This document shows, piece after piece, positions 22,732 to 34,099 of a stretch of 64,000 nucleotides of DNA. Each line of letters begins with the position of its first letter. Positions within the stretch are counted from its first letter, which is position 1. Position numbers and translations under genes: made by a program. This DNA is from Saccharum officinarum (Eukaryota > Streptophyta > Magnoliopsida > Poales > Poaceae): the NCBI GenBank assembly GCA_020631735.1, contig CM036221.1, forward strand, positions 13,869,381-13,933,380, given 5' to 3'. The notes beneath the pieces are model-generated. The model had not been told where the DNA came from. It did not search any database and saw only the letters and a list, made by a program, of their open reading frames with translations.

Positions 22732-25614
22732 TGTAACACCCAAAAATTCTAAACTTTAGGAATAATGAATTTCAAATAGTTAGATAACAATTAAGGGCAA
22801 ATTAAAATTTTAAAAACTATTTGGTGATGCATTCATGTTGTTGCATTTATTTTGTTTTGTGGTGTGGTTATATTTGTTTTATTTTATTAATTTGGTTTTG
22901 GAAAATATATATATAAGTGAAGGAAAGAAAGAAAGAAAAATATAAAATCACTTCCTGTGCTCCCGGGCCGGCCTGCCATCTCTCCCTCTCCCTTGGGCCG
23001 ATGGCCTGCTTTTCCGCGCGGGCGCCTGGGCCGCGGAATGGGCTGTTTTCTTTTCTCCGTGCGAGCCGCCACCGGATGGGCCAGCCCAGTACCGCAGCAG
23101 CAGCGTTTCCCTTTCTTTCTCTCGCTGACGAGTGGGGGCCACACGTCAGCTGCTTCCTCTTCGTTTCGCCGTGTTCGAGCCGGAGACTTCACCGTTCCCA
23201 ACCGAACCGAATCTCATACCTTGAGATTCCTAACCAAATACGAGTATGTGAAGCTATAAATTGGTAGCCGCATGTTTCCTATTTCCGTTTTTCATCTAAA
23301 ATCGTGAGTTCCACCGCAAAACGTCGAGTTCTAGGGTTGGGTTCGGTTGAGTACGACGGACGTTGGGGAGGAGTGCTTTCGGGTGCTTTGGAGGCTAATT
23401 CGTCGCGTTGGTAAGCCCGCAAATCTCCTCCTCTTTCTTCCCGTGCCCTTCTTTGGTGTTGAGACGCTTTGAATCGCGGTTTTGGTGAGCTCGGGTGCAC
23501 CGGCAATGGCGTCGCCGCCCTAACCTAGCCGCGTCCCGTTTCCGCGCTATAGCAGTCTTCCTAAACTAGGTAGACGAGTTTGGGGGAAGTTTCTCTTTCG
23601 ATTTGAGTTGGTGGCGGGTCAAGTAGAGGTTGGAAAAGGGGGAGACGGAACTTCTCCGGCGAGGTGGGCATGGTGGTAATGGTGGACGGCGGCCGGACTT
23701 GTAGGTGGAGGCCGGGCCTTCCACTGTAGAGCTGCGGGTGATTGAGGGCCGTTCGTTTTTGAATCAACAGCCCAGATTAGAACTTACCCCTTCGCGGGGT
23801 AAATTTGTTAAAGAGACCCTCAGCTTTTTAGTAATCAACCCGCGGTCCGTAGCGTATAGTTGGAAATACGTTTTCGTGTTTTGAAAGCGTATTTTCTTCC
23901 GGTTAAATCAAAAGTACGTTTTCAGATAATTACAGTTTTGCCACTAGAATTGTTTTGGTCATAAAATCTTCGTTTTAACTCCGATTTGATCCGTTCAAGT
24001 TGCGTTAGGTTCGTATTTGCGAGCTCTACATGTTAGTGTAGTTGTACAGTTGGTTTTGATAATTTATTTCTCGAGTTTATAATTGAGTATTTATTTATCT
24101 ATAGGAAATCTTAGAAAATTCATAATTTTCACGTTTTAACTCCGAATTTGGTGATCTTTGCGTCTGTGTGATCGTAGAAACGTGTAGAAGAGTTTTATAA
24201 ACTTTTATTACTGTTTTGCTACTGTTGGTGTACTGTTCTAATTGTATCTCTTTGTTTGCTTCGTGTTTGTTTGATTGGATGCATGTGTGTTGTTGATTGA
24301 TGATCGAGTATAGAAGGTGAGCAGTATCTGGACGATTCGGAGTATTACTTTGAGCCAAGTCAGCAGTATCACTTGGAAAGCTTTGATCAAGGCAAGTATA
24401 ACACAGGACTATCCTTGTTACCTATACATTGAATTGTCATACATATGCATGTGCTTACCTTGACAACCTTAGAGATTATAACTTAGTGATTGTTATCTTG
24501 ATTCCTTATCAACCTTGGGAATGCATATGGGTAGCTACTGCTAGTGCTTAAACTAAGAACAATGATCTTGTAATTGGATTAATGGATTAAGCATTCAACC
24601 ATTAAGATGATTTTATTACTGTTAAAAGGGGGCTAGAGCATGTGTATTATTTTGATGCTCTGGTTTCTCTCCATAAGGACTTATCTGTAAGTGATAACCG
24701 GGATATACAGTACAGCTGTGAGGGCTATATGGCTCTGGCTTTAGTTGATCAAGAGACCTTTTCTAGCTTGTTAATGGTTACCTTAAATGGCGTAAGAAAG
24801 GCTTGCCACGTTGGGTGTAGTGCGAGCCCCTGGCCTAGTGTGTATAGGCTGCGGTTGTTGTGCCACAGGGAAGGGGGGTTCTACATCTGCCTGCCGAGTG
24901 AATCTAATGGCCCTAACTTGTTAGACGAACTTTTGAATGGCTTTATATGGTCTCTGATGTTTTGGGCCTTGCAAACCCATGCATTTGGAAATCATGACTC
25001 ACAGTGAAAGTGTACACCTCTGCGCAGAGTTAAAAACTGGTATACTAGCCGTGCTCATGGATACGAGCGGCCTTGGGGATTCTTATGGAATAGTTGATTA
25101 TAACTGTTATATCATGCTTAATTATTGTTGATTATTATTTGCTCGTGTTAATGCTATTCATTATCCTTATTACAATTGATCATTAGTTCTTTAATGGGAA
25201 GCGGTTTATCTTGATGCTACTCAATTGCTAATATATGATTAAAAGCTAAACGCAGTTAAACAATGTCTAGCCTTTTTGAGCCTCATGAACCCTGTGTTAT
25301 ATTTGTTGAGTTCGACATGGACTCACCCTTGCTATTTCCACCATAATAGATGAAGATATTGAGGAAGATTATCGTAATGAGTACTAGTCTTGGTGTCAAC
25401 CAGTCAACCGTGTCCCTGTGTGGAGTTTCCGCTGAAGAATTACTATTAGTTATTATTACCTATTGTTCAAGACTATGTCTTAAATATTTATTCGTTATGT
25501 AATAAGCACTGTGATGATACTTTATAATTTGTCAACTTATGTGTGCGACTGTTTCCTGGGGCGCACATGAGTCTTTTATGCATCCTATTTTTGTCCTTAA
25601 AAATGGGTGTGACA
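22732..25614 (+). repeat. 5' LTR of the Tekay-like element
   Basis: It begins TGTAACACCCAAAAATTC and ends AAATGGGTGTGACA. A TATATATATAAG stretch at 22905-22915 is followed by a GC-rich leader-like block (22960-23520). A 121-codon open stretch near 24642-25007 occurs in both LTRs but starts only with GTG and has no recognised domain. Confidence 0.95.
22905..22915 (+). promoter_or_regulatory. Candidate LTR TATA box
   Basis: TATATATATAAG lies about 175 bp inside the LTR and just upstream of the GC-rich leader. The same motif occurs in the 3' LTR near 30092. Its position and motif fit a core promoter, but transcription start is not known. Confidence 0.35.
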
Positions 25615-25617
25615 GAT

Positions 25618-25630
25618 TGGTATCAGAGCC
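25618..25630 (+). other. Primer-binding site (initiator tRNA-Met type)
   Basis: TGGTATCAGAGCC is complementary to the 3' end of plant initiator methionine tRNA and lies four bases after the 5' LTR. Confidence 0.9.
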
Positions 25631-25803
25631 GTGTTGACTGTAGGACGCGAGCCTAGTTAGAATGGTCGTTAATAGCATCCATACTTCACTTAATTCAAGC
25701 TTCCTCTTTTCACCTTGTTAATTACTAAAGTTTTATGCTTTCTCTACTTTATTCTATTACGAAAATACATTGATTCTATCTAATCTATGTTTAAATCTTG
25801 TAG

Positions 25804-26508
25804 ATGCCTCCTTATCTCCGTCTGTCAGCTGCACAGTACGTTGCCCGTTTCAAACCTCAGGAGCCGTATGAAGATGGTGATCAAGAGCTATCTGATGCTG
25901 AATCAAGAGTTGGTGATACACCAATGGAGAATGTAGTTATGGGGTGGACTACAAAGCTTCATATCATGGTTCCTAAAGCTGATGCTTTCTTCCATGACAT
26001 GTTGACAAGAACCTTGGACAATTACTACTACGACTGGGAAGCTACGTTGGAGTATCGCAGTGCAGAGTATAGTCATCCATGGATGGATTCCTATTGGGAA
26101 ACGGAGTTATGGGTTAAGAAAAGGGATCCTACCACTAAGGAACCTAAGGTGGAGTCAAAGTTCATTACCAGAGTGAGCCGGGCAACCGTGGAGACAAGCA
26201 TGGAGGATGTCGCTTACAATGCATTTGTTTACTACCATGGTCTACGCTCGGACAAGACGTTAAAGGGTGCACTCCGGCATTTTCCTTGTTTCTTACATGA
26301 CAAGGGTATTTGGACCGTGCCGCTTGCAGATGATTCCTCCTTGACTTTACAAGCTACGGTGGGATTAGCTCGTGAATTGGCTCTCCATGAGGTGGATTTG
26401 AAGGATGAGTTGCTGAAGGAAAAAGAACTTAAGGAGCAAGCTTATAAGAAGATTGACCAATTAAGGGCGGAGTTAGGTCATCCCAAGATTTATGAGAAGC
26501 TTAATTAG
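25804..26508 (+). CDS. Intact 234-codon ORF of unknown function in the gag position
   Basis: The ATG start is 174 bp after the primer site and the frame is open to TAG. The protein is acidic at the N-terminus (EPYEDGDQELSDAESRVGD), rich in Tyr/Trp in the middle (NYYYDWEATLEYRSAEYSH, then SYWETELWVKKRD), and ends in a charged heptad-like helix (about residues 190-228, DLKDELLKEKELKEQAYKKI) that could be a coiled coil. I see no CCHC knuckle, no capsid motif and no protease DSG/DTG motif, so it does not look like a Tekay Gag. It may be a captured host gene or a non-autonomous lineage-specific protein. It carries no lesion although the downstream pol does. Confidence 0.7.
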   Translation: MPPYLRLSAAQYVARFKPQEPYEDGDQELSDAESRVGDTPMENVVMGWTTKLHIMVPKADAFFHDMLTRTLDNYYYDWEATLEYRSAEYSHPWMDSYWETELWVKKRDPTTKEPKVESKFITRVSRATVETSMEDVAYNAFVYYHGLRSDKTLKGALRHFPCFLHDKGIWTVPLADDSSLTLQATVGLARELALHEVDLKDELLKEKELKEQAYKKIDQLRAELGHPKIYEKLN

Positions 26509-26514
26509 GAAATA

Positions 26515-27120
26515 GGAAAAATCCCTATGTAATAGGAACGATAGAAGTTGCGAGTTAATTTTAAGTTTGGATTGTTTTAAGAGTCAGTTTGTGGTGTGAA
26601 CAATTATGTGATTGATGGATTGCTATTATGATAATATGTGATTTGGATCTTTGTAATATGTGCTGGAGTTTTGTAGACATGCCTACAAGTTCCATGGTTA
26701 AGAATATTAAGTTTGATCAAAATATATTAGTTGAATATGAGGTTAACTTAGTTCTGTCCTTTGCTGATTTTTGGATCAGTCTGGGATGTTTTAGAAATAA
26801 CTTAAAATCTGTTCATGAGAAATTTAAGAAATTTTACTGGGAATAATTAGACTTCTATATCTTTCCAACCCCAGAAGAATCACTTTAATATCTATTATGA
26901 GCTAAGAGATATACCTATTCCAAGTTGGAGTTACTGCACAGTCTGGAATTCTGAAACAGTTTCGGTTAAGTTCAGTTTTTGGCCAATTTATTGACAGAAT
27001 CAGAAAAAGTGTTGTGAATAAAAGTTGTAGATAATTTTGTAAGTTTTCCAACCATGTAAAGATCATCTGAATTGGACATCTGTAGCTCGAGATATGACAG
27101 TTTTACTGAGTTGCTGAAAT
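26515..27120. other. Non-coding segment between the unknown ORF and truncated pol
   Basis: AT-rich sequence without a credible ORF. The part at 26850-27120 (phrases such as AAAGTTGTAGATAATTTTG) resembles in style the LTR and leader sequence of related elements, which suggests a rearranged junction where gag, protease and the start of reverse transcriptase were lost. Confidence 0.45.
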
Positions 27121-29873
27121 TTGAGTTCGCCCAGAAAAATCAGATTTTGCTTATCTAAAGAATTACAAGATAAAGGTTTTATTCGACCTAGTTCATCACC
27201 TTGGGGAGCACCAGTTATTTTTGTTGATAAGAAAGATGGCGGTCAGAGGATGTGTGTTGATTACCGGTCACTAAATGAGGTAACTATCAAGAATAAGTAC
27301 TCTTTGCCCAGGATTGATGACTTGTTTGATCAGTTGAGAGGTGCTTGTGTGTTCTCTAAGATTGATTTACGTTCTGGTTATCATCAGTTGAAGATTCGTG
27401 CTTCTGATATTCCAAAGACAGCTTTTACTACAAGGTATGGATTGTATGAGTATACTGTTATGTCATTTGGATTGACCAATGCACCTGCATACTTTATGTA
27501 CATGATGAATAAGGTGTTCATGAAATATTTGGATAAGTTTGTGGTAGTATTTATTGATGATATACTGGTATTTTCCAAGACAGAGGTAGAGCATGCTGAA
27601 CATTTGAGGTTGGTATTGCAGAAGCTTAGAGAGCATAAACTGTATGCGAAGCGAAGTAAATGTGAGTTTTGGTTGAAGGAAGTTTCTTTCCTTGGTCATA
27701 TTGTTTCTAATGGAGGGATATCAGTGGATCTAGGTAAAGTAAAGGATGTATTAAATTAGAAACCACCTATTGATGTTAGCGAGATTCGTAGTTTCTTGGG
27801 ATTAGCTGGATATTACAGACGGTTCATTGAAGGGTTTTCTAAACTTGCTAAACCTATGACATCTCTGTTAGAGAAGAATGCCAAGTTTGTGTGGTCAGAT
27901 AAATGTCAAGCTAGTTTTGAGGAATTGAAGAAGAGGTTGACTACAGCGCCTGTTTTGGTTTTGCCAGATTTGAGTAAGAAGTTTTCTATTTATTGTGATG
28001 CTTCTCATCAAGGTTTGGGGATGTGTTCTTATGCAAGAAGGCAGAGTTGTGGCTTATGCATCTAGGCAGTTGAGAAAGCATGAGTTGAATTATCCTACAC
28101 ATGATTTGGAGTTAGCAGCTGTAGTTCATGCTTTAAAGATTTGGAGACATTATTTGATTGGACATAAGAGTGATATATACACTGATCATAAGAGTTTGAA
28201 GTATATTTTCACTCAGTCAGATCTGAATTTGAGGCAATGCAGATGGTTAGAGTTGATTAAGGATTATGATATTGAGATACACTATCATCCTGGTAAGGCT
28301 AATGTAGTAGCTGATGCTCTTAGTAGGAAAAGTTATGCCAATGAGATATGGACGTTGTCTATGACTAGTGAGTTATGTGCTGAATTTGAATATTTGAATT
28401 TGGGCATTGTTACTAATACAATGGAATTAGTGATAGAGCCTACCTTAGAGCAAGAAATCTACAAGGGTCAATTGAAGGATGAGAAACTAAAGAAGATAGC
28501 GGAAGATATAGTGATTGGTAAGTCACCAGGCTTTCGAATGGATGATAATGGAATTTTATGGTTTGGAAAGAGGCTGTGTGTACCTGAGGATCAAACTGTT
28601 AGACAGGCAATTCTTCGCGAAGCTCATGAGTCAGCTTATTCTATTCATCCTGGTAGTACTAAGATGTATTTGGATCTGAAACAGAAATATTGGTGGGTTG
28701 GATTAAAGCGAGATGTGGCTGAGTATGTGGCATTGTGTGACACTTGTCAGAGGGTGAAAGCAGAGCATCAGAGACCTGCTGGATTGTTGCAACCAATGAA
28801 GATTGCTGAATGGAAGTGGGAGGGAGTTGGTATGGATTTTATAGTAGGGTTACCGCGTACTCAGAGAGGTTATGATTCTATTTGGGTGATAGTGGATCGG
28901 TTAACCAAAGTTGCTCATTTTATACCAGTTAAGACTACTTACCATGGACCAAAACTGGCAGAGTTGTATATAGAGAGGATAGTATGTTTGCATGGAGTTC
29001 CAAAGAAGATTGTATCTGATCGAGGATCGCAGTTTACGTCGCATTTTTGGAAAGCTATGCATGAATCATTGGGAACAAAATTGAATTTTAGTACAGCATA
29101 TCATCCACAGACAGATGGACAGACTGAAAGGACCAACCAGGTATTAGAGGATATGTTGAGAGCTTGTGCATTGCAATATAGAACTAGTTGGGATAAGAGT
29201 TTGCCTTATGCAGAATTTTCTTACAATAATAGTTATCAACAGAGTCTTAAGATGGCACAGTTTGAAGCTTTGTTTGGACGTAAGTGTAGAACTTCATTGT
29301 TTTTGGATCAGACAGGTGAATCTCAGGTGTTTGGTACAGATGTTCTTAGAAACGCAGAAGATCAAGTGCGAGTGATTCGTGAGAATTTGAGAGTAGCGCA
29401 GTCTCGTCAGAAGAGTTATGCTGATAATAGGAGAAGAGATCTAGTTTTTTTAGGTAGGTGATTATGTCTATTTGAAGGTGTCACTTATGAGAAGTGTGAA
29501 GAGGTTTAACATGAAAGGCAAATTAGCACCAAGGTATGTGGGACCATTTAAAGTTATTTCTAGACGTGGGGAAGTTGCTTATCAATTAGAGTTGCCTGAA
29601 AATTTATCTGGAGTGCATGATGTGTTCCATGTTTCACAACTTAAGAAGTGTTTACGGGTGCCTGAGGAGCAGATACCTTTAGAAGAGTTGACTGTTAAGG
29701 AGGATCTTACATATGAAGAGTTTCCGATTAAGATTTTAGAGACTGCTGAGAGAGTTACTCGAAGTCGGGTTATTAAAATGTGCAAGGTGCAGTGGAATCG
29801 ATATTCAGAGGCAGAGGCAACTTGGGAAAGAGAGGATGAATTAAGGAAATCATATCCACAATTGTTTGAGTAA
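27121..29873 (+). pseudogene. pol: Ty3/gypsy pol remnant: RT, RNase H, integrase, chromodomain-like end
   Basis: The reverse transcriptase is N-terminally truncated. It starts near [18 protein letters not shown] and includes [32 protein letters not shown] and the catalytic FIDD ([13 protein letters not shown]). An in-frame TAG at 27757-27759 interrupts it. RNase H follows ([29 protein letters not shown]) with a 1-bp insertion in a G-run near 28020. Integrase has its HHCC finger ([10 protein letters not shown] ... CDTCQRVK), then [18 protein letters not shown] and [17 protein letters not shown] carrying the D,D,E residues. A second 1-bp insertion lies in a T-run near 29450. The last 130 codons end with [16 protein letters not shown], a chromodomain-like segment typical of Tekay elements. 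No functional polyprotein can be made. Confidence 0.93.
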
Positions 29874-29896
29874 GCAATTCAATCTCGAGGACGAGA

Positions 29897-29918
29897 TTCT
29901 TTTAAGGGGGGTAGAATT
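29897..29918 (+). other. Polypurine tract region
   Basis: TTTTAAGGGGGGTAGAATT immediately precedes the 3' LTR and would prime plus-strand DNA synthesis. The LARD at 36.6-52.2 kb has a similar tract. Confidence 0.8.
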
Positions 29919-32800
29919 TGTAACACCCAAAAATTCTAAACTTTAGGAATAATGAATTTCAAATAGTTAGATAACAATTAAGGGCAAATTAAAATTTTAA
30001 AAACTATTTGGTGATGCATTCATGTTGTTGCATTTATTTTGTTTTGTGGTGTGGTTATATTTGTTTTATTTTATTAATTTGGTTTTGGAAAATATATATA
30101 TAAGTGAAGGAAAGAAAGAAAGAAAAATATAAAATCACTTCCTGTGCTCCCGGGCCGGCCTGCCTTCTCTCCCTCTCCCTTGGGCCGATGGCCTGCTTTT
30201 CCGCGCGGGCGCCTGGGCCGCGGAATGGGCTGTTTTCTTTTCTCCGCGCGAGCCGCCACCGGATGGGCCAGCCTAGTACCGCAGCAGCAGCATTTCCCTT
30301 TCTTTCTCTCGCTGACGAGTGGGGGCCACACGTCAGCTGCTTCCTCTTCGTTTCGCCGTGTTCGAGCCGGAGACTTCACCGTTCCCAACCGAACCGAATC
30401 TCATACCTTGAGATTCCTAACCAAATACGAGTATGTGAAGCTATAAATTGGTATCCGCATGTTTCCTATTTCCGTTTTTCATCTAAAATCGTGAGTTCCA
30501 CCGCAAAACGTCGAGTTCTAGGGTTGGGTTCGGTTGAGTACGACGGACGTTGGGGAGGAGTGCTTTCGGGTGCTTTGGAGGCTAATTCGTCGCGTTGGTA
30601 AGCCCGCAAATCTCCTCCTCTTTCTTCCCGTGCCCTTCTTTGGTGTTGAGACGCTTTGAATCGCGGTTTTGGTGAGCTCGGGTGCACCGGCAATGGCGTC
30701 GCCGCCCTAACCTAGCCGCGTCCCGTTTCCGCGCTATAGCAGTCTTCCTAAACTAGGTAGACGAGTTCGGGGGAAGTTTCTCTTTCGATTTGAGTTGGTG
30801 GCGGGTCAAGTAGAGGTCGGAAAAGGGGGAGACGGAACTTCTCCGGCGAGGTGGGCATGGTGGTAATGGTGGACGGCGGCCGGACTTGTAGGTGGAGGCC
30901 GGGCCTTCCACTGTAGAGCTACGGGTGATTGAGGGCCGTTCGTTTTTGAATCAACAGCCCAGATTAGAACTTACCCCTTCGCGGGGTAAATTTGTTAAAG
31001 AGACCCTCAGCTTTTTAGTAATCAACCCGCGGTCCATAGCGTATAGTTGGAAATACGTTTTCGTGTTTTGAAAGCGTATTTTCTTCCGGTTAAATCAAAA
31101 GTACGTTTTCAGATAATTACAGTTTTGCCACTAGAATTGTTTTGGTCATAAAATCTTCGTTTTAACTCCGATTTGATCCGTTCAAGTTGCGTTAGGTTCG
31201 TATTTGCGAGCTCTACATGTTAGTGTAGTTGTACAGTTGGTTTTGATAATTTATTTCTCGAGTTTATAATTGAGTATTTATTTATCTATAGGAAATCTTA
31301 GAAAATTCATAATTTTCACGTTTTAACTCCGAATTTGGTGATCTTTGCGTCTGTGTGATCGTAGAAACGTGTAGAAGAGTTTTATAAACTTTTATGACTG
31401 TTTTGCTACTGTTGGTGTACTGTTCTAATTGTATCTCTTTGTTTGCTTCGTGTTTGTTTGATTGGATGCATGTGTGTTGTTGATTGATGATCGAGTATAG
31501 AAGGTGAGCAGTATCTGGACGATTCGGAGTATTACTTTGAGCCAAGTCAGTAGTATCACTTGGAAAGCTTTGATCAAGGCAAGTATAACACAGGACTATC
31601 CTTGTTACCTATACATTGAATTGTCATACATATGCATGTGCTTACCTTGACAACCTTAGAGATTATAACTTAGTGATTGTTATCTTGATTCCTTGTCAAC
31701 CTTGGGAATGCATATGGGTAGCTACTGCTAGTGCTTAAACTAAGAACAATGATCTTGTAATTGGATTAATGGATTAAGCATTCAACCATTAAGATGATTT
31801 TATTACTGTTAAAAGGGGCTAGAGCATGTGTATTATTTTGATGCTCTGGTTTCTCTCCATAAGGACTTATCTGTAAGTGATAACCGGGATATACAGTACA
31901 GCTGTGAGGGCTATATGGCTCTGGCTTTAGTTGATCAAGAGACCTTTTCTAGCTTGTTAGTGGTTACCTTAAATGGCGTAAGAAAAGCTTGCCACGTTGG
32001 GTGTAGTGCGAGCCCCTGGCCTAGTGTGTATAGGCTGCGGTTGTTGTGCCACAGGGAAGGGGGGTTCTACATCTGCCTGCCGAGTGAATCTAATGGCCCT
32101 AACTTGTTAGACGAACTTTTGAATGGCTTTATATGGTCTCTGATGTTTTGGGCCTTGCAAACCCATGCATTTGGAAATCATGACTCACAGTGAAAGTGTA
32201 CACCTCTGCGCAGAGTTAAAAACTGGTATACTAGCCGTGCTCACGGATACGAGCGGCCTTGGGGATTCTTATGGAATAGTTGATCATAACTGTTATATCA
32301 TGCTTAATTATTGTTGATTATTATTTGCTCATGTTAATGCTATTCATTATCCTTATTACAATTGATCATTGGTTCTTTAATGGGAAGCGGTTTATCTTGA
32401 TGCTACTCAATTGCTAATATATGATTAAAAGCTAAACGCAGTTAAACAATGTCTAGCCTTTTTGAGCCTCATGAACCCTGTGTTATATTTGTTGAGTTCG
32501 ACATGGAATCACCCTTGCTATTTCCACCATAACAGATGAAGATATTGAGGAAGATTATCGTAATGAGTACTAGTCTTGGTGTCAACCAGTCAACCGTGTC
32601 CCTATGTGGAGTTTCCGCTGAAGAATTACTATTAGTTATTATTACCTATTGTTCAAGACTATGTCTTAAATATTTATTCGTTATGTAATAAGCACTGTGA
32701 TGATACTTTGTAATTTGTCAACTTATGTGTGCGACTGTTTCCTGGGGCGCACATGAGTCTTTTATGCATCCTATTTTTGTCCTTAAAAATGGGTGTGACA
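29919..32800 (+). repeat. 3' LTR of the Tekay-like element
   Basis: It matches the 5' LTR along its full length with about 22 substitutions and one indel by eye, and is followed by the CACAA duplication. Confidence 0.95.
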
Positions 32801-32805
32801 CACAA

Positions 32806-33960
32806 GCCTCGAAGAAAGCACCTCCAAGACTAGTTTCCCACGTCTCTAGATCAGGCCACGATCAGATCGGCTAGGACGAGTGTTAGCGCCTGAGCAGTCG
32901 GCCCAAGCACCCACGGTACAGGCTAAACCACTGGCCCTTTACTCCAGTGCTTCCCCACTTAGGGGCATAGGGTAAATCCGGTGTGTAAGAGAACTGCGCT
33001 AAGCCCATCTTTCAAAGCTTTTTCAAATGCGCCAACTCCCCACAAGTGTTCCAACACTTCAACCATGTTGAGCTAGCATTTTCAAAACATTTTGTAAAGC
33101 TTTTCACTTTGCTTCCTCACAATGTCACTAGATCTTATGCATATGCAAAGAATGTCGTCATCACCTAGTGGCACTAGATAAACGTCATCACTTTAGAGTT
33201 TCCCTCTTTACGGCACGACTATCTATCCTAAATTTGACCGTACACTATATTGTACCTTGACCAGCAAAAGTAAAGCCCTAGCATTATACCTTAGCCTTTG
33301 GGCTTGCTTTCCATTTCCTTCTTCTGTCCATGGTTGAGCATTTGCTTCATATAGTCATGAACTCCATATCCACCACCTTCTAATAATCCTTGCTCAACAC
33401 CATCAAGCGGACCCTAGCTAAACAAACTCATTGAAACCATTATTCCACATGGTTGGCACTCAACTACCAAAATCAAACTAGGGCTTTTAGCAACGTGTAG
33501 CTCCGCCTGCCAGCTTCACCTGCTCCGGTCACGGCAGCTTCTCCATCCGTGACAACCCCGTCTCCCATCGCGCCAACTTACCCAGCGCCGTCAGATCCAC
33601 CCTACACCGCCTCGGGCCATGTAACCCCACCCCAGTCCGATCCGCCCTGTCTTCATTCGTGACCACACCATCCTTGGTCGTAGCAACTTCCCCAACGGTG
33701 TCGGATCTGCCCGTTAGCAGCCGCATGTCTTCGTCCGTGGCAACTTCACTGATGACATCGAATCTGCTCACCCAGGCCATGCCGACTCTGCTCGCCCCCG
33801 GCCGTGCCAACTTGTGCGAAGAAGACGATGTTAGTGCAAGTGGGTCAAACTCATTCAATCGATTTATGGGAACGAGCTAGCTGGTGCAGCATCTCGAAGG
33901 AATATTCCAAATTAGGGATGGCTCTGCTCCTTTGTTGTCCACGAACCAAACACCCTAGGA
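32806..33960. other. Non-coding sequence right of the gypsy element
   Basis: No domain was recognised. At 33510-33800 there are imperfect direct repeats built on phrases such as GCCAACTTCCCCAGCGCCGT and TCAGATCTGCC, giving short ORFs on both strands without meaning. It ends at the right inverted repeat (about 33950-34013). Confidence 0.4.
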
Positions 33961-34099
33961 GCTAGGACGGAATGGATCCATCCCATCTCATTCCACCAAC
34001 CAAACGCACCCTTGAGTGAACCAGACATGAGAAAAAGGGATGTGATTGTAAAAATTGTATGCACTTGAGCGGTGGGGCAACGCCTCCTGTTTCATTAAC

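Larger units (their letters stand above)
22732..32800 (+). mobile_element. Complete Ty3/gypsy retrotransposon, Tekay-like chromovirus, gag/protease replaced
   Basis: Its two LTRs (2883 and 2882 bp) begin TGTAACACCC and end GTGTGACA. Target duplications CACAA lie at 22727-22731 and 32801-32805. The primer site TGGTATCAGAGCC starts four bases after the 5' LTR, and a purine tract precedes the 3' LTR. By eye the LTRs differ by about 22 substitutions and one indel, under 1%, so the insertion is recent. The interior holds a 234-codon ORF of unknown function, then a pol with reverse transcriptase, RNase H, integrase and a chromodomain-like end. No Gag zinc knuckle or aspartic protease motif is visible, and pol has three lesions. 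It could have moved only with help from a complete relative. Confidence 0.95.
22335..34013. mobile_element. Segment bounded by inverted repeats (putative non-autonomous DNA transposon) containing a gypsy element
   Basis: The left end reads AAGGGTGCATTTGGTTGG. The right end, on the other strand, reads AAGGGTGCGTTTGGTTGG. Weaker similarity (GGAATGGATGGATCCATTCC-like) continues for about 60 bp inward. I find no clear target duplication, so this is tentative. Without the 10.07 kb retrotransposon it would be about 1.6 kb and non-coding. Confidence 0.5.

Noticed and set aside
24642..25007. 121-codon ORF inside the Tekay-like LTR, also at 31828-32193
   Set aside because: It starts only with GTG and shows no domain. 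Its presence in both LTRs is explained by LTR identity.
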